Of a stretch of DNA of 64,000 bases, positions 60,726-64,000 are shown piece after piece (position 1 is the first letter of the stretch; each line of letters opens with the position of its first letter). This DNA is from Saccharothrix sp. NRRL B-16348 (lineage in GTDB: Bacteria; Actinomycetota; Actinomycetes; Mycobacteriales; Pseudonocardiaceae), in NCBI RefSeq assembly GCF_001280085.1, contig NZ_LGED01000269.1:62001-126000 (forward strand). Reading direction: 5' to 3'. The notes below the pieces were generated by a model. The model saw only the letters and a program-made list of their open reading frames with translations. It did not search any database and was not told the origin of the DNA. The position numbers and the translations under genes were made by a program.

Positions 60726-61535
60726 GTGGTGCTCGCGGTCTCGGAACACGACGTCGGGGTGTGGGACGTCGCCACGCTGTCCGGCCGGCTGGCGTACGTG
60801 GCGATGTGCCTCGCCGCGTGCTGGGGCGTGCTCACCGCCACCGGCTGGATCCGCCGGATCACCGGCCGGTCCGCGTTGCGCGCCACGCACCAGGCGCTGG
60901 CGACGTTCGCCATGGTCATGGCGGTGGCGCACGCGGTGTCGTTCCTGTTGCTGGACAACGGCTCCCTGGCCGCCTACCAACTCGTGCTGCCGCTCGTCGG
61001 CGGCGGGGAGGTGCGGCACGCGCTCAGCGTGGTCGGGCTCGAACTCATGCTGGCCGCGTCGGTGACGGCCGCGTTGCAGCGCACGTTCTACCGCGACTGG
61101 CTGCGCCTGCACCGGCTCGCGTACGTGGGCGTGTGGCTCGGCGCGATGCACGCGTGGCTGGGCGCCTCCGCGAGCGGGCACGTCGCCGTGGTGTGGCTGG
61201 GCGGCATCACCGTGCTGATGCCCGCGATCACGCTGACCGTGCTGCGGTTCCTGCCGCCGCACCTGCTCGTGCGGGTGGGCGTGATCGAGGCCGAGCCGCC
61301 ACCGCCGCCGGTCCAGGAAGGGCCGACCGGCGTCCGGGTCGCGGTCGACCACGAGCGGTGCCGGCACTACGCGTTGTGCCAGGCGCAGGCGCCCAGGGTG
61401 TTCCGGGTGCTGGACGACGGTCGGCTGCGCTACGCGCGCAACCCCGACGCCGACCAGGCGCCGCAGGTGCGCGCGGCGGCACGGGTGTGCCCGATGCGCG
61501 CGATCCGGGTCGACGCGGCCGACGCCCACCCGTGA
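60726..61535 (+). CDS. Ferric-reductase-like membrane protein fused to a [3Fe-4S] ferredoxin
   Basis: The protein has 269 residues from GTG 60726 (AGGGGG six bases upstream). About six hydrophobic helices carry paired histidines (ATHQALATFAMVMAVAHAVSF and RLHRLAYVGVWLGAMHAWL) as in ferric-reductase-like heme domains. The C-terminal 70 residues form a ferredoxin (DHERCRHYALCQAQAPRVF ... ARVCPMRAI) with three cysteines. The usual FAD/NADPH domain is absent. It could pass electrons between quinol/heme and a soluble redox partner such as a P450. Confidence 0.85.
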   Translation: MVLAVSEHDVGVWDVATLSGRLAYVAMCLAACWGVLTATGWIRRITGRSALRATHQALATFAMVMAVAHAVSFLLLDNGSLAAYQLVLPLVGGGEVRHALSVVGLELMLAASVTAALQRTFYRDWLRLHRLAYVGVWLGAMHAWLGASASGHVAVVWLGGITVLMPAITLTVLRFLPPHLLVRVGVIEAEPPPPPVQEGPTGVRVAVDHERCRHYALCQAQAPRVFRVLDDGRLRYARNPDADQAPQVRAAARVCPMRAIRVDAADAHP

Positions 61536-61596
61536 AACCGCAGGCCTTCACACCGCTGGCGAGGCCCGGTCAGGCCGGGACGCCGGCCCTGAAGCG

Positions 61597-63564
61597 TCAG
61601 CTCGGGACCGTCAGCCCCGGGTTGCGCACCGGCGAGCCCTTGCCCACCGGCGAGATCGGCAGCAGCGTCCGCCCGGTCGGCCCGACCTCGATGTCGGTGC
61701 CCATCGCCGGGCACACACCGCAGTCGAAGCACGGCGTCCAGCGGCAGTCGTCCTGCTCGCGCTCGTCCAGCGCGTCCTGCCAGTCCGCCCAGAGCCACTC
61801 CTTGTCCAGGCCCGAGTCCAGGTGGTCCCAGGGCAGGACTTCCAGCTCCTCGCGCTCACGCGTGGTGAACCAGGCCAGGTCCACGCCCAACGGCGTCAGC
61901 TCGGCTTCGGCGGCCTGCACCCAGCGGTCGTAGGAGAAGTGCTCGGACCAGCCGTCGAACCGGCCGCCCTCGCGCCACACCCGTTCGATCACCAGGCCGA
62001 TGCGCCGGTCGCCGCGTGAGAGCAGGCCTTCGATCAGCGACGGCTTGCCGTCGTGGTAGCGCATGCCGATGTTGCGGCCCAGCGAGCGGTCGGAGTTCAC
62101 CGCCTCGCGCAGCAGGCGAAGCCTGTTGTCCACGGTCTCCGGGTCGCACTGCGCGGCCCACTGGAACGGCGTGTGCGGCTTGGGCACGAACCCGCCGATG
62201 GAGATCGTGCAGCGGACGTCCTTGCGGCCGGACACCTCGCGGCCCGCGCGGATGACGTTCTTGGCCATCTCGGCGATCTGGACCACGTCGTCGTCGGTCT
62301 CGGTGGGCAGGCCGCACATGAAGTACAGCTTCACCTGCCGCCAGCCCGCGCCGAACGCCGCGCTGACCGTGCGGATCAGGTCTTCCTCCGACACCATCTT
62401 GTTGATCACGCGCCGGAGGCGCTCGCTGCCGCCCTCCGGGGCGAACGTGAGGCCTGAGCGGCGGCCGTTGCGGGACAGCTCGTTGGCCAGGTCGATGTTG
62501 AACGCGTCGACGCGGGTCGACGGCAGCGACAGGCTGGTGTTCGTGCCCTCGTAGCGGTCGGCGAGGCCCTTGGTGATCTCGGCGATCTCCGAGTGGTCCG
62601 CGCTGGACAGCGACAGCAGGCCGACCTCCTCGAACCCGGTCGCCTCCAGGCCGCGCTGCACCATCGCGCCGATGCCCTCGATGGACCGCTCGCGCACCGG
62701 GCGGGTGATCATGCCCGCCTGGCAGAACCGGCAGCCGCGCGTGCAGCCGCGGAAGATCTCCACGCTCATCCGCTCGTGCACGCTCTCCGCGAGCGGCACC
62801 AGCGGCTGCTTCGGGTACGGCCACGCGTCGAGATCCATCGTGGTCCGCTTGAACACCCGGTACGGCACCCGTTCGCGGTTGGGCACCACGCGCTGGATGC
62901 GGCCGTCGGGCAGGTACTCGACGTCGTAGAACCGGGGCACGTACACGCCGCCGGTCTCGGCGAGCCTGGTCAGGATCTCGTCCCGACCGCCGGGACGGCC
63001 CTCGGCCTTCCACGCGCGGACGATGTCGGTGATCTCCAGGACGGCTTCCTCGCCGTCACCGAGCACGGCCGCGTCGATGAACGGCGAGATCGGCTCCGGG
63101 TTGAACGCCGCGTGCCCGCCCGCCACCACGATGGGGTGGTCCTCGGTGCGGTCGGCGGCGTGGAGCGGGATGCCGGCCAGGTCGAGCGCGCTGAGCAGGT
63201 TCGTGTAGCCCAGCTCGGTCGCGAAGCTGACCCCGAGCAGGTCGAACGCGCCGACGGGCCGGTGCCCGTCCACGGTGAACTGCGGCACGCCGTGCTCGCG
63301 CATCAGCTTCTCGAGGTCGGGCCACACCGCGTAGGTCCGCTCGGCCAGCACGTCCGGCTGCTCGTTGAGGACCTCGTACAGGATCATGACGCCCTGGTTG
63401 GGCAGCCCGACCTCGTAGGCGTCCGGGTACATCAGCGCCCACCGCACCGCGGCGGCGTCCCAGTCCTTGACGGTGGCGTTGAGTTCCCCGCCGACGTACT
63501 GCACCGGCTTGGACACCCTCGGCAGCAGGGGTTCCAGGGCGGGGAAGACCGACTCGACACTCAC
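61597..63564 (-). CDS. TIGR03960 family B12-binding domain/radical SAM protein
   Basis: The protein has 655 residues from GTG 63564 (VSVESVFPALEPLLPRVSKP). A B12-binding-like N-domain (LGVSFATELGYTNLLSALDLAGIPL) precedes the radical SAM cluster motif CTRGCRFCQAGM. The C-terminal CFDCGVCPAMGTD adds cysteines. Such proteins pair with TIGR03936 proteins; the reaction is unknown. The paired gene is 6 kb away here. Confidence 0.92.
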   Translation of the reverse strand: MSVESVFPALEPLLPRVSKPVQYVGGELNATVKDWDAAAVRWALMYPDAYEVGLPNQGVMILYEVLNEQPDVLAERTYAVWPDLEKLMREHGVPQFTVDGHRPVGAFDLLGVSFATELGYTNLLSALDLAGIPLHAADRTEDHPIVVAGGHAAFNPEPISPFIDAAVLGDGEEAVLEITDIVRAWKAEGRPGGRDEILTRLAETGGVYVPRFYDVEYLPDGRIQRVVPNRERVPYRVFKRTTMDLDAWPYPKQPLVPLAESVHERMSVEIFRGCTRGCRFCQAGMITRPVRERSIEGIGAMVQRGLEATGFEEVGLLSLSSADHSEIAEITKGLADRYEGTNTSLSLPSTRVDAFNIDLANELSRNGRRSGLTFAPEGGSERLRRVINKMVSEEDLIRTVSAAFGAGWRQVKLYFMCGLPTETDDDVVQIAEMAKNVIRAGREVSGRKDVRCTISIGGFVPKPHTPFQWAAQCDPETVDNRLRLLREAVNSDRSLGRNIGMRYHDGKPSLIEGLLSRGDRRIGLVIERVWREGGRFDGWSEHFSYDRWVQAAEAELTPLGVDLAWFTTREREELEVLPWDHLDSGLDKEWLWADWQDALDEREQDDCRWTPCFDCGVCPAMGTDIEVGPTGRTLLPISPVGKGSPVRNPGLTVPS

Positions 63565-63596
63565 GTCGACCAGGGTAACGGCAGCGCCGGCACGCG

Positions 63597-64000
63597 TCAG
63601 AACAACGGTCCCGTGATGGTCAGGCCGAGTTCGGAACCCGGGCCCGCGTACAGGCCGAAGAACATCAGCGCGCCGCCCGCGAGGCCCACGTCCTTGTTGA
63701 ACTGGATCATCTCCATCTGCTTGGCCTGCGCGTCGGTCTCCTTCCAAAAGTTGTGCATGAGGAACGCCGTCGGCAGCAGGAACAGCACCAGCAGCAGCGC
63801 GCCCAGATCCGCCCACACGCCCAGGAGCAGCATCAACCCGCCGATGACCATGAGCACGCCGCTGCCGAACGTGGCGGCTTTCGCCGACGGGACGCCCTTC
63901 GACTCGGCGTACCCGGCCATGGCCGCGGTCTGCGTGAGGTGGCCCATCGCCGAGCCGAAGAACAGGAAGACGAACAGGATCCGGCCGATGAGTGCGATGA
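63597..64000 (-). CDS. DoxX family membrane protein, 5'-truncated by the window edge
   Basis: The frame is open to the window end and lacks its own start; ATG 63947 is internal. At least 134 residues are present, with hydrophobic helices (ILFVFLFFGSAMGHLTQ, GSGVLMVIGGLMLLLGVWADLGALLLVLFLLP) and the DoxX-type end LAGGALMFFGLYAGPG. The role is unknown; relatives form membrane redox complexes or are stress proteins. Confidence 0.85.
   Translation of the reverse strand, partial: IALIGRILFVFLFFGSAMGHLTQTAAMAGYAESKGVPSAKAATFGSGVLMVIGGLMLLLGVWADLGALLLVLFLLPTAFLMHNFWKETDAQAKQMEMIQFNKDVGLAGGALMFFGLYAGPGSELGLTITGPLF

Noticed and set aside
1..64000. CRISPR arrays, tRNA or rRNA genes, insertion sequences
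   Set aside because: No regular spacer repeats, cloverleaf-like segments, rRNA-like conserved blocks or transposase-like proteins were seen on either strand. A tRNAscan-SE or ISfinder search would confirm.

Overview
The window is GC-rich DNA (about 70% or more G+C, with third codon positions almost always G or C) from an actinobacterium. The gene content and order point to the Pseudonocardiales (Saccharothrix, Lentzea or Actinosynnema-like). This is inferred from the core block rne-rplU-rpmA-obgE-proB-proA-nadD-rsfS-comEA-comEC-holA-rpsT-lepA, from GTG/TTG starts, and from actinobacterial operator types (DasR-, CebR- and GlxR/Crp-like sites). No rRNA, tRNA, CRISPR array, transposase or integrase was seen.

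Region 1 (1-12.6 kb) is accessory metabolism. It holds a truncated alpha/beta hydrolase; a MarR/DJ-1 operon divergent from an enoyl-CoA hydratase across two identical-type operators; a secreted or anchored RNase overlapping a barstar-type inhibitor; an oxidoreductase; an APC permease; a DUF885 hydrolase; a nitronate monooxygenase; a Tat-exported PhoD; and a secreted GH18 chitinase with a DasR-like site. Region 2 (12.7-24.8 kb) holds lepA and a stand-alone MazF/PemK-like gene. It also has a three-gene operon (circularly permuted ATP-grasp, alpha-E, transglutaminase), small enzymes, an SPFH/ribbon-helix-helix pair with a palindromic operator, and a TauE/SafE permease.

Region 3 (24.8-37.9 kb) starts with a secreted GH3 beta-glucosidase under a CebR-like box. 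The housekeeping run follows: rpsT, holA, thrC behind a SAM-I riboswitch, comEC, comEA, DegV, SGNH hydrolase, histidine phosphatase, rsfS and nadD. The comEC frame lacks a stop at its expected end and runs on for about 0.9 kb, which looks like a one-base frameshift. Region 4 (38-47.9 kb) is an insertion into the proB/proA/nadD neighbourhood. It has a tandemly duplicated P450-[3Fe-4S] ferredoxin cassette with a TetR regulator and a clear promoter/operator, then proA, a RecQ-phosphoribosyltransferase fusion, an acetyltransferase, an MFS transporter, and a MarR/hypothetical divergent pair.

Region 5 (47.9-55.4 kb) is proB, obgE, rpmA, rplU, rne and the TIGR03936-family gene, all leftward, with strong hairpins between transcription units. 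Region 6 (55.5-64 kb) interposes a secreted subtilase, a large LuxR-type ATPase regulator, an ECF sigma factor, and a ferric-reductase-like membrane protein fused to a [3Fe-4S] ferredoxin (with a consensus Crp/GlxR box) before the TIGR03960 radical SAM gene and a truncated DoxX gene.

The most informative signals are regulatory: the thrC SAM riboswitch whose closing stem overlaps the ribosome-binding site, operators that coincide with recognisable promoters (DJ-1/MarR, P450/TetR, chitinase/DasR, bglC/CebR, SPFH/RHH, LuxR-ATPase palindrome), the anomalous comEC reading frame, and the unusual membrane ferredoxin fusion.
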